From positions 1 through 31,675 of IMG/VR virus record IMGVR_UViG_3300008952_000188: a stretch of DNA of 31,675 bases, one strand, 5' to 3'. The notes beneath the pieces are model-generated. The model worked only from the letters and a program-made list of their open reading frames with translations, ran no database searches and was not told the DNA's origin. How positions within the stretch are numbered: the first letter of the stretch is position 1; each line of letters starts with the position of its first letter. Below are positions 19,153-26,535 of this stretch, one piece after another. A program made the position numbers and the translations under genes. The DNA is from a virus.

Positions 19153-19584
19153 ATGGCATATAGAGGAATTTTTAAACCTTCAAACAGAAAAAAATATATA
19201 GGAAATATCAATAGAGTCATATTCCGTTCATTATGGGAAAGAAGATTTATGATACACTGTGACAATAACGAAAATATTCTATATTGGTCTAGTGAAGAAT
19301 TTAAGATAAAATATATAAGTCCAATAGATAAAAAATGGCATACATATTACCCAGACTTCTATGTGAAACTAAAAAATAAATTTAATCAAATACAAGAACT
19401 AATTATCGAAGTTAAACCAAAACATCAATGTTATCCACCTAAAGAAAGAAAAAATAAAAAAACATTTTTATACGAGTCTAAGAACTTTATTATAAATACA
19501 GCAAAGTGGAAAGCTGCAAGGGAATTTTGCAACTCTAAAGGCTGGGAATTTAAACTCTTAACAGAAGATCATCTCTTACCATAA
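19153..19584 (+). CDS. 4: Head completion nuclease-like protein gp4
   Basis: 143 residues (T4 gp4: 150). Clear family features: RGIFKPSNRKKYIGN (4-18), VIFRSLWERRFMIHCD (22-37), ILYWSSEEFKIKYISP (42-57), YYPDFYVKLKNK (about 65-76), ELIIEVKPKHQ and an AKWKAAREFCNSKGWEFKLL end. The PDFYVK...IIEVKP pattern is the PD-(D/E)XK-like core seen in this family (D in YYPDF, E and K in EVKP). Known role in T4: head completion before tail joining. No SD is visible before the ATG; the late promoter lies only 5 bp upstream. The stop overlaps the next ATG (TAATG). Confidence 0.88.
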   Translation: MAYRGIFKPSNRKKYIGNINRVIFRSLWERRFMIHCDNNENILYWSSEEFKIKYISPIDKKWHTYYPDFYVKLKNKFNQIQELIIEVKPKHQCYPPKERKNKKTFLYESKNFIINTAKWKAAREFCNSKGWEFKLLTEDHLLP

Positions 19585-20114
19585 TGTTATACGAAGGAAT
19601 TTTCGACAAACTAAAAAAGACTGCTAAATCGGCAGGAAAAGCATCAGTAAAATGGATGCGACAACAAGCCGCAAAACTGGACTCAACTTCCCCTCTACAA
19701 ATGTTAAAGGATCGAAATAGACTAGTTTCAAATCCTCAAGTTGGTGGAATGTATATGTATTTATACGATCCGAGAGACAAGAAAAAATTACCATATTATG
19801 ATAGATTTCCTTTGTGTGTGATAGTCGATAAGTATAGTGGCGGATTCATGGGAATAAATTTACATTATGTTCCCCCTAGAGATCGTGCCAAATTTATGGA
19901 TAGTTATGTATCAAAAAATGGACAATCTTTAAATGTCCCCTCTAAACTAATAAAATCTAAACCTTGGAATAACACTGTCAAAAGATATTTAACAAAACAA
20001 GTAAGAAGTAGATTTTTAACCGTACCTTCATCAGACTGGGACATGGCTATTTTCTTACCAGTAGAAAGATTTGAAAAGAAATCTAAATCAAGTGTCTGGT
20101 CTGCAGGGAGATAA
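19584..20114 (+). CDS. Conserved T4-like phage morphogenesis protein, unnamed
   Basis: 176 residues. The N-terminus is basic and helical (FDKLKKTAKSAGKASVKWMR). A conserved-looking core follows: GGMYMYLYDPRDKKKLPYYD (about 54-73), FPLCVIVDKYSGGFMGINLHYVPP (about 75-98), RAKFMDSYV, then YLTKQVRSRFLTVPSSDWDM and AIFLPVERFEKKSKSSVW. I recognise this pattern from marine T4-like phages, where it sits next to gp4, but I cannot give a certain name; the gp2 DNA-end protector neighbours gp4 in T4 and is one possibility. It is coupled to gp4 by TAATG and lies 2 bp before the gp54-like gene, so a late structural or assembly role is likely. Confidence 0.75.
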   Translation: MLYEGIFDKLKKTAKSAGKASVKWMRQQAAKLDSTSPLQMLKDRNRLVSNPQVGGMYMYLYDPRDKKKLPYYDRFPLCVIVDKYSGGFMGINLHYVPPRDRAKFMDSYVSKNGQSLNVPSKLIKSKPWNNTVKRYLTKQVRSRFLTVPSSDWDMAIFLPVERFEKKSKSSVWSAGR

Positions 20115-20116
20115 TA

Positions 20117-20677
20117 ATGAACGAAAGTTTTTCAGCAGCAACTATTTTAGGATATATAAGTAGAAATAAAGGATATGCTCCTAAGTCTAGGTATAAAATA
20201 ACCATAGGCGGAAGTAGATCAGGATCCACTGTTAGTCAATCAATAAATGATATGTTAGGTCATACCTGTCATAGTGTTTCTCTTCCCGGAATATCATTTG
20301 AAGTAGAAGACTATTTTCAAGGTTTTGGATCTACCTACCCATTTCCAATTCAACAATCCTATGAAAATGTAGAAATGACATTTAGGTGTACTAATGGTGA
20401 AGGAGATAATGGATTACCTGAACTCAGATTTTTCCAAAACTGGATAGGTAACGTTTGTGACAGAAACACAGCTGTAATAGGATATAAAGACGAATATGCT
20501 TATGACTTAGATATAGAGTATTTAAACAGTGATTTAAAACCCACTCACAAAATAAGATTACTATCAGCATACCCTACCAACGTAGGAGCAGCAGAACTCA
20601 CCTATGAAGGAATGGATCAAATTGAATTTACCGTAGAAATAGCCTACGATATATGGTTGGCTAATAACGAAATATAA
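20117..20677 (+). CDS. 54: Tail-tube-fold protein, probable tube initiator gp54
   Basis: 186 residues. Pattern: HSVSLPGISFEVEDYFQGFG (about 53-72), YPFPIQQSYENVEMTFRC, RFFQNWIGNV, and near the C-terminus SAYPTNVGAAELTYEGMDQI then EFTVEIAYDIW. This matches the shared fold of T4 gp19 (ends PTNVGELQLDW...EVTLALDYW) and gp54 (ELSYDGDNQITTFDVTFAY). Being in the baseplate/tape-measure operon and away from a sheath gene favours gp54, the initiator of tube polymerisation, over the major tube protein gp19. T4 gp54 is 320 residues, so this copy is short. Known partners are gp48 and gp19. Confidence 0.7.
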   Translation: MNESFSAATILGYISRNKGYAPKSRYKITIGGSRSGSTVSQSINDMLGHTCHSVSLPGISFEVEDYFQGFGSTYPFPIQQSYENVEMTFRCTNGEGDNGLPELRFFQNWIGNVCDRNTAVIGYKDEYAYDLDIEYLNSDLKPTHKIRLLSAYPTNVGAAELTYEGMDQIEFTVEIAYDIWLANNEI

Positions 20678-20696
20678 ATTTAGGAGTGAATAAATT

Positions 20697-21398
20697 ATGG
20701 CATTACCAAAATTAGATATTCCAACTTATGAATTGGATCTTATATCAATTGATAAAAAAATTACTTATCGACCATTCTTAGTTAAAGAAGAAAAAATCTT
20801 AATGATAGCAATGGAAGGGGAAGATCAAAAAGAATTAATAAATGCAATGAAACAAATCATAAGTAATTGTATAATTGAAGACTTAGATATAAATGACTTA
20901 CCCCTATTCGAACTCGAACATATTCTATTAAACCTACGTTCTAAATCAGTAGGTGAAAAAACAACAGTTTCTATAACTTGTCAAGAATGCGAAAACCCTA
21001 TTCCACTAAACGTGGATCTAAATAAAGTAAAAATTAAACAGGATAAAAAACATACCAAAGAAATTAACCTAACTGAAAACATCGGTATTATGATGAAATA
21101 CCCAAAATTAGATATGATGTTGGATGAAGAATTACTGGCAGACAGTAATAAAATATTTGAAGTCATTGAAGATTGTGTGGAATATATATGGGATAATGCC
21201 GAAACATACAAAATGGATGATTATTCTAACGAAGAAAAAACCGAATTCTTTGAATCATTATCCCAACTACAATTTGAAGATATTAGATCATTTTTTGATA
21301 CTATACCAAAACTTTCATTAGATGTAAATTATACTTGTCGATCATGTAAACATCAATCCAAAACAACGTTGGAAGGTATGGCAAATTTTTTCGGCTAA
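20697..21398 (+). CDS. 26: Baseplate hub assembly protein gp26 (T4 base plate family)
   Basis: 233 residues (T4 gp26: 208). Starts LPKLDIPTYELDLISIDKKI then TYRPFLVKEEKILMIAMEGE, the hallmark of the T4 base plate protein family (PF12322). A zinc-ribbon-like pair of CxxC motifs is visible: CQEC (about 98-101) and CRSC (about 216-219). Known role: hub assembly, and by analogy chaperoning of the tape measure. SD AGGAG lies upstream. The 3' end carries a U-rich heptamer TTTTTTC three codons before the stop, and the stop overlaps the next ATG, so some ribosomes may shift into the following frame (see regulatory entry). Confidence 0.82.
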   Translation: MALPKLDIPTYELDLISIDKKITYRPFLVKEEKILMIAMEGEDQKELINAMKQIISNCIIEDLDINDLPLFELEHILLNLRSKSVGEKTTVSITCQECENPIPLNVDLNKVKIKQDKKHTKEINLTENIGIMMKYPKLDMMLDEELLADSNKIFEVIEDCVEYIWDNAETYKMDDYSNEEKTEFFESLSQLQFEDIRSFFDTIPKLSLDVNYTCRSCKHQSKTTLEGMANFFG

Positions 21399-21400
21399 TG
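21371..21400 (+). promoter_or_regulatory. Candidate -1 ribosomal frameshift cassette
   Basis: In the gp26 reading frame the codons run AAT TTT TTC GGC TAA, giving the slippery pattern T TTT TTC at 21386-21392. An SD-like GGAAGG (21371-21376) lies 9 nt upstream, close to the spacing that stimulates -1 shifting in E. coli dnaX. The ATG of the next ORF (21398) is in the -1 frame, so a shift would make a 300-residue fusion (232 + 2 + 66). No clear downstream hairpin is seen. TAATG overlaps are common in this genome, so coupling alone is an alternative. Confidence 0.35.
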
Positions 21401-21598
21401 TTGAGTCATGATAATCTACAAAATATGTATATGACAAATTTTGCAATGATTCAACATCACAAATATAGTTTATCAGAATTAGAAAACATGATGCCTTGGG
21501 AAAGAGAAATTTATGTTTCACTTCTTGCGGAGCATGTGGAAAAAGAAAACGAACGAATTAAAAAAGAAAATCAAAAAATGTCAATGAAAAAAAGGTAA
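21398..21598 (+). CDS. Small protein before tape measure (gp51-position chaperone candidate)
   Basis: 66 residues: MIQHHKYSLSELENMMPWER (about 12-31), then EIYVSLLAEHVEKENERIKK and a Lys-rich end. The short HKYSL..LE.M.PWER..Y..LL pattern is typical of the small ORF between gp26 and the tape measure in marine T4-like phages. Its position and its -1 frame relation to gp26 resemble the G/GT tape-measure chaperones of other tailed phages. T4 gp51, in the same functional place, is much longer (249 residues), so I do not assign that name. It ends 6 bp before the tape measure ATG. Confidence 0.65.
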   Translation: MLSHDNLQNMYMTNFAMIQHHKYSLSELENMMPWEREIYVSLLAEHVEKENERIKKENQKMSMKKR

Positions 21599-21604
21599 GA
21601 GGTT

Positions 21605-24058
21605 ATGGCAGAAGAAACTAGAAAGGAAGAACTTAAACGACTATCTGGCGAAGTTAAAGAATATAACAAAGCTTTGCAGGAAGCTAGTGGATTCATGGAA
21701 GGACTAAATCAATCCATGGAAAAGTTCTCTGATAGTGGTCAAGCTACAGCAGGTGATTTAGATGCACTTTCAGACCAAATGAAAGACTATGCCGCATCTG
21801 CCGAAGAAGCTAAAAATAAAGGTTCCCTTACCGAAAAACAATATAATGATATTTCCAAAGCGATGGATAAATCCAACTCCCAAATGGAAAAATATAAATC
21901 AACATTAACAGATGTTGAAAACGGAGTTGATGGTGCTGAAGGGAAATTAGATGCTTTAATGACTTCCATCAGAGGTGGACTACAAGGAATGGAATCCACC
22001 CAAACAGCAATCGGTGAAGGTATAGGAGATTCTGTCGATGAACATCAAAAACAAATGGCAGAATTGGGTGGAGTATTCGCAGGCATAACAGTAGGATTAA
22101 GTGGTTCGTTCGACACATTTATAGAAAACATAGAAAAATCTAGCAAAGAAAAACAAGAAAAAACTGGAAATATCATAACCAAAACATTAGGTAAAGGTCT
22201 AGGGAAAATAGGAGAAAATATATTTGGTGATGACATCATGGGAACATTGGGTGGATGGAGTGAAGGTATAAAAGAAAATGCCTACTTCCAAGCATTTATG
22301 GGCCCACGAATGAGAATAAAGGAAGAAAAAGCCAGAGTAAAACGAGAAAAGAAAGCAGAAAAATTAAGACAAAAAATTCTCGCTAAACGTGAAAGACAAA
22401 GACAATTAGAATCTGGTGAAGCACAAGAAAATGCCTTTGAAAAAATGATGAGTAAAAACCCATTCGCAGAAGGATGGGAACAAGTACAAGAAGCTAGACT
22501 TGCTGGAATGAATGAAGAATTCGGTATACTTGGAGATGCTATTGGTGATTCTGTAGTAGACACCAGAGGTGGGGAAAATGTAGGTGAAATAATAGCTGCT
22601 TCAAACGAACAAATAAAAATTGAAAAAGAAAAAGCTCAATCTGCAGTAGATGAAATGACTAGAATTCGGGCAGAAGAAAAGGGAATGAAAGTACCCGAAT
22701 TAATCCGTGATCAAATGGTACTACAAAAAGCTGCAGAAGAAAGACTTGCTCAATTACAGTCTTATGTAGAAAGAGATGATTCAGGTGACGTACCAGGAAT
22801 AACGGAAGACAATGCATCTGCAATTGCCAAAGACTTAGGTCTTAGAGGAAGTCCACCGTATTTAAAAGAGCTGGTCGACTTAATGGGGGACATGTTGAAG
22901 TTGGAAGAAAAGCAACTAGACATGGCTAAAGACCAGTCGGGAGGAAAGTCTGAAGAACTTTCTTTATCCAAACCTATTGATGATATAAAAGGATTTGATC
23001 CTGGAGGGGCTATCAAATCTATTGGCGATGGAATAATTAAATCTATAAAAGGAGTTATAGACGGAATAACTAGTATACTCGATTCTGTAATTACCCTATT
23101 CAAAACATTGGTGAAAGGTATTGCTGATATAATAGGGAAAATTGCAAAAGTATTAACTAAAACGTTTATCACCTTGATGAAAGGACTAGGTGAAGGAATC
23201 GCATTTCTATTCCAAGCATTGGGTAAAATAGATCCCTATTCTCTAGCTATTGGAGCAGCTGCACTGGGAGTTGTAACCTTAGCGATAATGGGAATGGCGA
23301 CTGCACTTAGAATAGCTGCTCCATTCTTCCAAGTAGTGTTAGGAGGTCTCGTAAAAATAATCGGGGCAATCGGTAAAGTAATAAAAACTATTGGTCAAGT
23401 GATAGTAAATATTATGGGTGCAATCGTACAAGGTATACAATCATTAGCAGAAATACCGTTTAGAAACTTTATAGGACTAGCAGGAGGGTTTCTTGCACTT
23501 GGAGCTAGTTTAGTATATTTTGGAATGGGATCATTAATGGCAATCCCAGGATTATTGGCCTTAGGAGTAGCCGCAATTGGACTATCTAAACTATTTGAGG
23601 TATGGCCAGGAGGTGATCAAATCTTCCTGATGGCACAAGGATTTCTTGCGTTAGCAGGAGCAATCGCAGCGTTTTCACTATCTGCTTTATCTTTAATACC
23701 CGTGATACCATTGTTAGGAGCGTTATCTCTAATTCCATTTGCGAACAAACTTATAAAATCGCAGACAGCAGCACCAGCAGGTCAAGCAGAACCTACTCGG
23801 TCTTCTGAAACAATGGAAGTTCAAACTCTTTTAGTAGGGAAATTCTCAGAGTTCACACCTGAAACCAGAACAATGGTAGGAACACAGGAGGAGAATTTGG
23901 ATATGAGATCAGAATTATCTGGGGAAGGTGCAATAGTACAAATGATATCGAATAATACTACATCGGTATCTAGTACAAACAAACAAACCATTGGACTAAA
24001 AAGAACTGCTACCGACAACAGTCTTGTCCAATCAACTTACCATCTAGCAACAGTCTAA
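21605..24058 (+). CDS. 29: Tape measure protein (gp29 counterpart)
   Basis: 817 residues (T4 gp29: 590). Overall architecture is that of a tape measure: long Glu/Lys/Gln-rich helical N-terminal two thirds (for example RVKREKKAEKLRQKILAKRE around 245-265), then amphipathic helices with ILDSVITLFKTLVKGIADII, strongly hydrophobic Gly/Ala-rich stretches (LAIGAAALGVVTLAIMGMAT around 545-565; FIGLAGGFLALGASLVYFGM, LMAIPGLLALGVAAIGLSKL, FLALAGAIAAFSLSALSLIP around 620-700) and a polar C-terminal tail. Known role: sets tail length and is ejected into the cell envelope. SD AAGAGG precedes the ATG. It is the last gene of the rightward operon, ending just before a strong terminator. Confidence 0.85.
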   Translation: MAEETRKEELKRLSGEVKEYNKALQEASGFMEGLNQSMEKFSDSGQATAGDLDALSDQMKDYAASAEEAKNKGSLTEKQYNDISKAMDKSNSQMEKYKSTLTDVENGVDGAEGKLDALMTSIRGGLQGMESTQTAIGEGIGDSVDEHQKQMAELGGVFAGITVGLSGSFDTFIENIEKSSKEKQEKTGNIITKTLGKGLGKIGENIFGDDIMGTLGGWSEGIKENAYFQAFMGPRMRIKEEKARVKREKKAEKLRQKILAKRERQRQLESGEAQENAFEKMMSKNPFAEGWEQVQEARLAGMNEEFGILGDAIGDSVVDTRGGENVGEIIAASNEQIKIEKEKAQSAVDEMTRIRAEEKGMKVPELIRDQMVLQKAAEERLAQLQSYVERDDSGDVPGITEDNASAIAKDLGLRGSPPYLKELVDLMGDMLKLEEKQLDMAKDQSGGKSEELSLSKPIDDIKGFDPGGAIKSIGDGIIKSIKGVIDGITSILDSVITLFKTLVKGIADIIGKIAKVLTKTFITLMKGLGEGIAFLFQALGKIDPYSLAIGAAALGVVTLAIMGMATALRIAAPFFQVVLGGLVKIIGAIGKVIKTIGQVIVNIMGAIVQGIQSLAEIPFRNFIGLAGGFLALGASLVYFGMGSLMAIPGLLALGVAAIGLSKLFEVWPGGDQIFLMAQGFLALAGAIAAFSLSALSLIPVIPLLGALSLIPFANKLIKSQTAAPAGQAEPTRSSETMEVQTLLVGKFSEFTPETRTMVGTQEENLDMRSELSGEGAIVQMISNNTTSVSSTNKQTIGLKRTATDNSLVQSTYHLATV

Positions 24059-24061
24059 AAA

Positions 24062-24086
24062 AAAGGGGACCAAATTGGTCCCCTTT
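24062..24086. terminator. Bidirectional intrinsic terminator between convergent genes
   Basis: AAAGGGGACC / GGTCCCCTTT form a 10-bp perfect stem around the loop AAATT. On the minus strand the stem is followed by a run of U from the A-tract 24057-24064. On the plus strand the tail is weaker (UUUCAAUUUU). It separates the tape measure stop (24058) from the stop of the leftward gene (24092) and can serve both. Confidence 0.9.
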
Positions 24087-24091
24087 CAATT

Positions 24092-24619
24092 TTATAATTC
24101 TTCTGGTTTTTTCTTAGGTTTAACTTTCTTATTTGGATGTCTGCGTTTACCATCCCTACCAAATTCCATCCGACCTCTTCGCGGCCTTCGTTGACCACCA
24201 GACCTATTATTAGACATCTTAATTAATTTATCAAATTTTTCCTGTCCTATAACTCGTGTAAGATCTTTAGAAAGTTTTTCAAAAATTTCTTTGTATTCCC
24301 CCTTCGGAATATGTTCCTCTTTAAATGTTAAACCAACCTTTGATATAGATTGTGCAAATATTCTTCTAGCTGCCGTAAAATCTTGTTCATCCAAATCCAA
24401 ACTAAAGGATAATACAAACCACATATTCACATATCGTTGTGCAATTCCTCGTTCTGATCTTAACTGACCAATCCTTTCTCGAAAATTTTCTCTCAACCTA
24501 TTACTATCATCAGTCCATACAGGAGCAGACTTTACAGTAGTTGCTAAAAAAGAAACTAAAATAAGTCCTAATAGTAACCCTGTAATTATACTCACGGATC
24601 TTTTTATACGATTCATCAT
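24092..24619 (-). CDS. Signal-anchored basic protein, function unknown
   Basis: 175 residues. N-terminus MMNRIKRSVS is basic, followed by a hydrophobic segment about 9-30 (IITGLLLGLILVSFLATTV), a signal peptide or membrane anchor. The middle is helical (RERIGQLRSERGIAQRYVNM; LDLDEQDFTAARRIFAQS; EIFEKLSKDLTRVIGQEKFD), loosely like periplasmic Spy/CpxP-type helical proteins, a weak resemblance only. From about 140 it is Arg/Lys/Gly-rich (GGQRRPRRGRMEFGRDGKRR). SD AAGGAG sits before ATG-ATG. The gene is enclosed by the gp32 terminator upstream and the bidirectional terminator downstream, so it must rely on read-through or an unseen promoter. An export-dependent job at the host envelope is inferred. 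Confidence 0.7.
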   Translation of the reverse strand: MMNRIKRSVSIITGLLLGLILVSFLATTVKSAPVWTDDSNRLRENFRERIGQLRSERGIAQRYVNMWFVLSFSLDLDEQDFTAARRIFAQSISKVGLTFKEEHIPKGEYKEIFEKLSKDLTRVIGQEKFDKLIKMSNNRSGGQRRPRRGRMEFGRDGKRRHPNKKVKPKKKPEEL

Positions 24620-24630
24620 TTCTCCTTAAT

Positions 24631-24657
24631 AAAAAAAGGGAGGACTAAGCCTCCCTT
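24631..24657 (-). terminator. Intrinsic terminator after gp32
   Basis: On the minus strand AAGGGAGG and CCTCCCTT make an 8-bp stem with a 6-nt loop (CTTAGT), followed directly by seven U residues (A-tract 24631-24637 on the plus strand). It lies 21 bp beyond the gp32 stop and immediately before the ribosome site of the next gene. Confidence 0.88.
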
Positions 24658-24678
24658 ATCGTTGTGATTAATTATAAC

Positions 24679-25575
24679 CTAAGCTTCCTCAGCTAATTTT
24701 TGGAAATATGATATATTATCATCATCCTGTAACTCAGGGGCCTTTGAGAATTGAACGTCAGAACTAACTTCTTCTTTAGAAGTAACAGGATCAACTGTAT
24801 CTTCTACAGCTTCGAATTGAACTCGATCAGTACCAGACTGAAGTCCCATAATACGTTCAAATTTTTCTTTCAATTCATCATAGGTTTTAAATTTATCCTC
24901 AGCAATCAAATCAGTAAGACTATATTGCTGATTATAAATCTCCTCTAGTTTAGAATCATCTCCACCTAAAAACTCTGAAGTAGGATCAAATTCACTACGA
25001 TCATAATTTACAAATCCGTCTAATGTACGGATCTTTATTTTGAAATCGGCACCTTGCCAGAAATCAAATGGGTTGAGGGGAGTTTCATCTTCAAATTCAG
25101 GATTCATAGATTCTTGAATTTTATCAAAGATTTTCTTCCCATATTTATATAGAAAAACTTTACCGTCATTATCAGGATTAGCTGGATCAGTTATTACATA
25201 AATGTTAGAAACAAATTGTAACTTTCGTTTCTGTTTCCTTGCTTGCTCCTTACCTTGTTCGGTTCCATTATTCCATAAAGAAGTATTAAATTCACTAACA
25301 GGATCTGGAACATTAAGAGTTGTTAAAGAATTCTCAATATACCAACCACCTGGACCTTGAAACCCATGAGAAAAAATTCTAACCCAAGGAATATCTTCAC
25401 CTTCTGGTTGTGGCAAAAATCTAATAACTGCATAACCATTACCTGATTTATCTCTTTCTGGTTTCCATATTCGATCATCATCATATGACTGTCGAGTAGT
25501 TTGAGTTTTCTGAAGCTCACTAGTGAGCTTATCCAAATCTGTTTGACGATTCCGTTTTAAATTCTTAAAAGACAT
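24679..25575 (-). CDS. 32: Single-stranded DNA-binding protein gp32
   Basis: 298 residues (T4: 301). The basic N-terminus (MSFKNLKRNRQTDLDKLTSE) corresponds to the cooperativity domain. The core has NGYAVIRFLPQPEGEDIPWV, FSHGFQGPGGWYIENS, SNIYVITDPANPDNDGKVFL, YKYGKKIFDKIQE, FDFWQGADFKIKI and DGFVNYDRSEFD, closely following T4 gp32. The tail is acidic (PELQDDDNISYF). There is no cysteine in the protein, so the T4 zinc site (three Cys and one His) is absent, as I recall for cyanophage gp32. Role: coats ssDNA in replication, recombination and repair; partner gp59 is the adjacent gene, as in T4. It has its own promoter and terminator; SD AGAGGA. Confidence 0.95.
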   Translation of the reverse strand: MSFKNLKRNRQTDLDKLTSELQKTQTTRQSYDDDRIWKPERDKSGNGYAVIRFLPQPEGEDIPWVRIFSHGFQGPGGWYIENSLTTLNVPDPVSEFNTSLWNNGTEQGKEQARKQKRKLQFVSNIYVITDPANPDNDGKVFLYKYGKKIFDKIQESMNPEFEDETPLNPFDFWQGADFKIKIRTLDGFVNYDRSEFDPTSEFLGGDDSKLEEIYNQQYSLTDLIAEDKFKTYDELKEKFERIMGLQSGTDRVQFEAVEDTVDPVTSKEEVSSDVQFSKAPELQDDDNISYFQKLAEEA

Positions 25576-25655
25576 ATTAATTGTATCCTCTTATATTAAT
25601 TGTATTAGTTGTATACGAAATATCCACATAATAGCAAAACGCTACTATGACATAT

Positions 25656-25684
25656 AGTATAACATATTATTCACAGAATGGCAA
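25656..25684 (-). promoter_or_regulatory. Sigma70-type promoter for gp32
   Basis: Minus strand: -35 TTGCCA (25684-25679), 17-bp spacer, -10 TATACT (25661-25656) with an extended-10 TGT directly before it. The -35 overlaps the last codons of gp59. Transcription would start near 25650, leaving about 75 nt of A+T-rich leader with a small hairpin (TAGC/GCTA around 25632-25644) before gp32. The match to the promoter at 28444-28472 supports it. Confidence 0.65.
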
Positions 25685-26261
25685 GTTCTTTTTTTAAAAT
25701 ACCTTTAAATTTTTCGATATCTAAATTAAGAAACTTACCATACTTAGTAATCCTCATTCTCCATTCAGGCCAAATGAGATCATCGTCCAACTGACGATCT
25801 ATTGCTTGGACAAAACCAAGAATTTTATCCAGTATAACAAAAGTTTCAAGACTAATATCTTCCTGATATAAAGCAATTAAAATTATTGCATTATCATCAA
25901 CAACTTTAAACAACTCATCAAAACACTCAACTTTACCAAGCAAAGTATTTATATCAGCCCGAAACACATAAGACAACGACTGAATTCGTTTTTTCCATTC
26001 AGAATAAACTCCTTCAGCATTTTTAATATTGTCTATTCCACCATAGGAATCACCTATTGCAAAATTCGCAATAAGCAATTTCCTAATATCTTCATCCTTC
26101 ATACTCCATGACAAACGATTGAAAAAATGTTTATCCTTTCTTTTTTCAAAGGATTTAACATTTGCTTTCACACCACCGTTGTATTTCACAAAGTCATAAT
26201 TTTCATTAACGAAATGAAGTCTTAATCCCAAATATAATTTGTAGACTTCATACGGTGACAT
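25671..26261 (-). CDS. 59: Helicase loader gp59
   Basis: 196 residues from the ATG at 26261 (T4: 217). Signature: SPYEVYKLYLGLRLHFVNEN, YDFVKYNGGVKANVKSFEKR, KDKHFFNRLSWSM, LLIANFAIGD, then EDISLETFVILDKILGFVQ and ILKKEL at the end, matching T4 gp59 (VYKLYLMIKQHM, YDVIKYN, RDKYFFQKLS, ISFETFILLD). Role: loads the replicative helicase gp41 onto gp32-coated DNA. An upstream in-frame ATG at 26273 exists, but the bases after it spell AGGAG (26270-26266), an ideal SD for the 26261 ATG, so the shorter start is preferred. The gene follows gp33 closely; order 33-59-32 is as in T4. Confidence 0.9.
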   Translation of the reverse strand: MSPYEVYKLYLGLRLHFVNENYDFVKYNGGVKANVKSFEKRKDKHFFNRLSWSMKDEDIRKLLIANFAIGDSYGGIDNIKNAEGVYSEWKKRIQSLSYVFRADINTLLGKVECFDELFKVVDDNAIILIALYQEDISLETFVILDKILGFVQAIDRQLDDDLIWPEWRMRITKYGKFLNLDIEKFKGILKKELAIL

Positions 26262-26265
26262 TTTT

Positions 26266-26270
26266 CTCCT
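26266..26270 (-). promoter_or_regulatory. Ribosome binding site deciding the gp59 start
   Basis: AGGAG on the minus strand, 4 nt before ATG 26261. A longer frame from ATG 26273 would translate this site as Arg-Arg, which argues that the 12-nt extension is not coding. Confidence 0.75.
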
Positions 26271-26530
26271 CATATAGGCAACGTTCCTGTTTTTGGTAGA
26301 AAGTTTAGTTTAATAGCTTCTGCTTCCAATTTTTCCTTTAATGGATTTCCAACCAACTTAGGAACAGATTCTATTTCCAAATTATTATCTTCACAATATT
26401 GCATAATGGCTTCAAGGTATGATATATCATACCTTTTCACATAAATTTCAATATCCTTCATAAACTTCTTGGGATTTGCAATTATACTAGAAACCATTTC
26501 ATATTCTTCATCAGAAATATTAAGTGACAT
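26270..26530 (-). CDS. 33: Late promoter transcription co-activator gp33
   Basis: 86 residues (T4: 112). The middle and C-terminus fit gp33: YDISYLEAIMQYCEDNNLEI (about 34-53), VPKLVGNPLKEKLEAEAIKL (about 56-75), NFLPKTG, comparable with T4 MSYLEATTAFLEENSI and IIEKIQSEAIDENLL. Role: bridges host RNA polymerase (beta flap) and the sliding clamp so that gp55-type late promoters fire in replication-dependent fashion; this fits the late promoter seen at 19135-19148. Its SD appears to be the GGAGG formed by the last two Gly codons of the upstream flagellin homologue, so the two are translationally linked. Confidence 0.85.
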   Translation of the reverse strand: MSLNISDEEYEMVSSIIANPKKFMKDIEIYVKRYDISYLEAIMQYCEDNNLEIESVPKLVGNPLKEKLEAEAIKLNFLPKTGTLPI

Positions 26531-26535
26531 TAAAA

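Noticed and set aside
22762-23172. 136-residue minus-strand frame inside the tape measure
   Set aside because: Antisense shadow of the tape measure with Ser/Pro/Ile-rich composition typical of such shadows.
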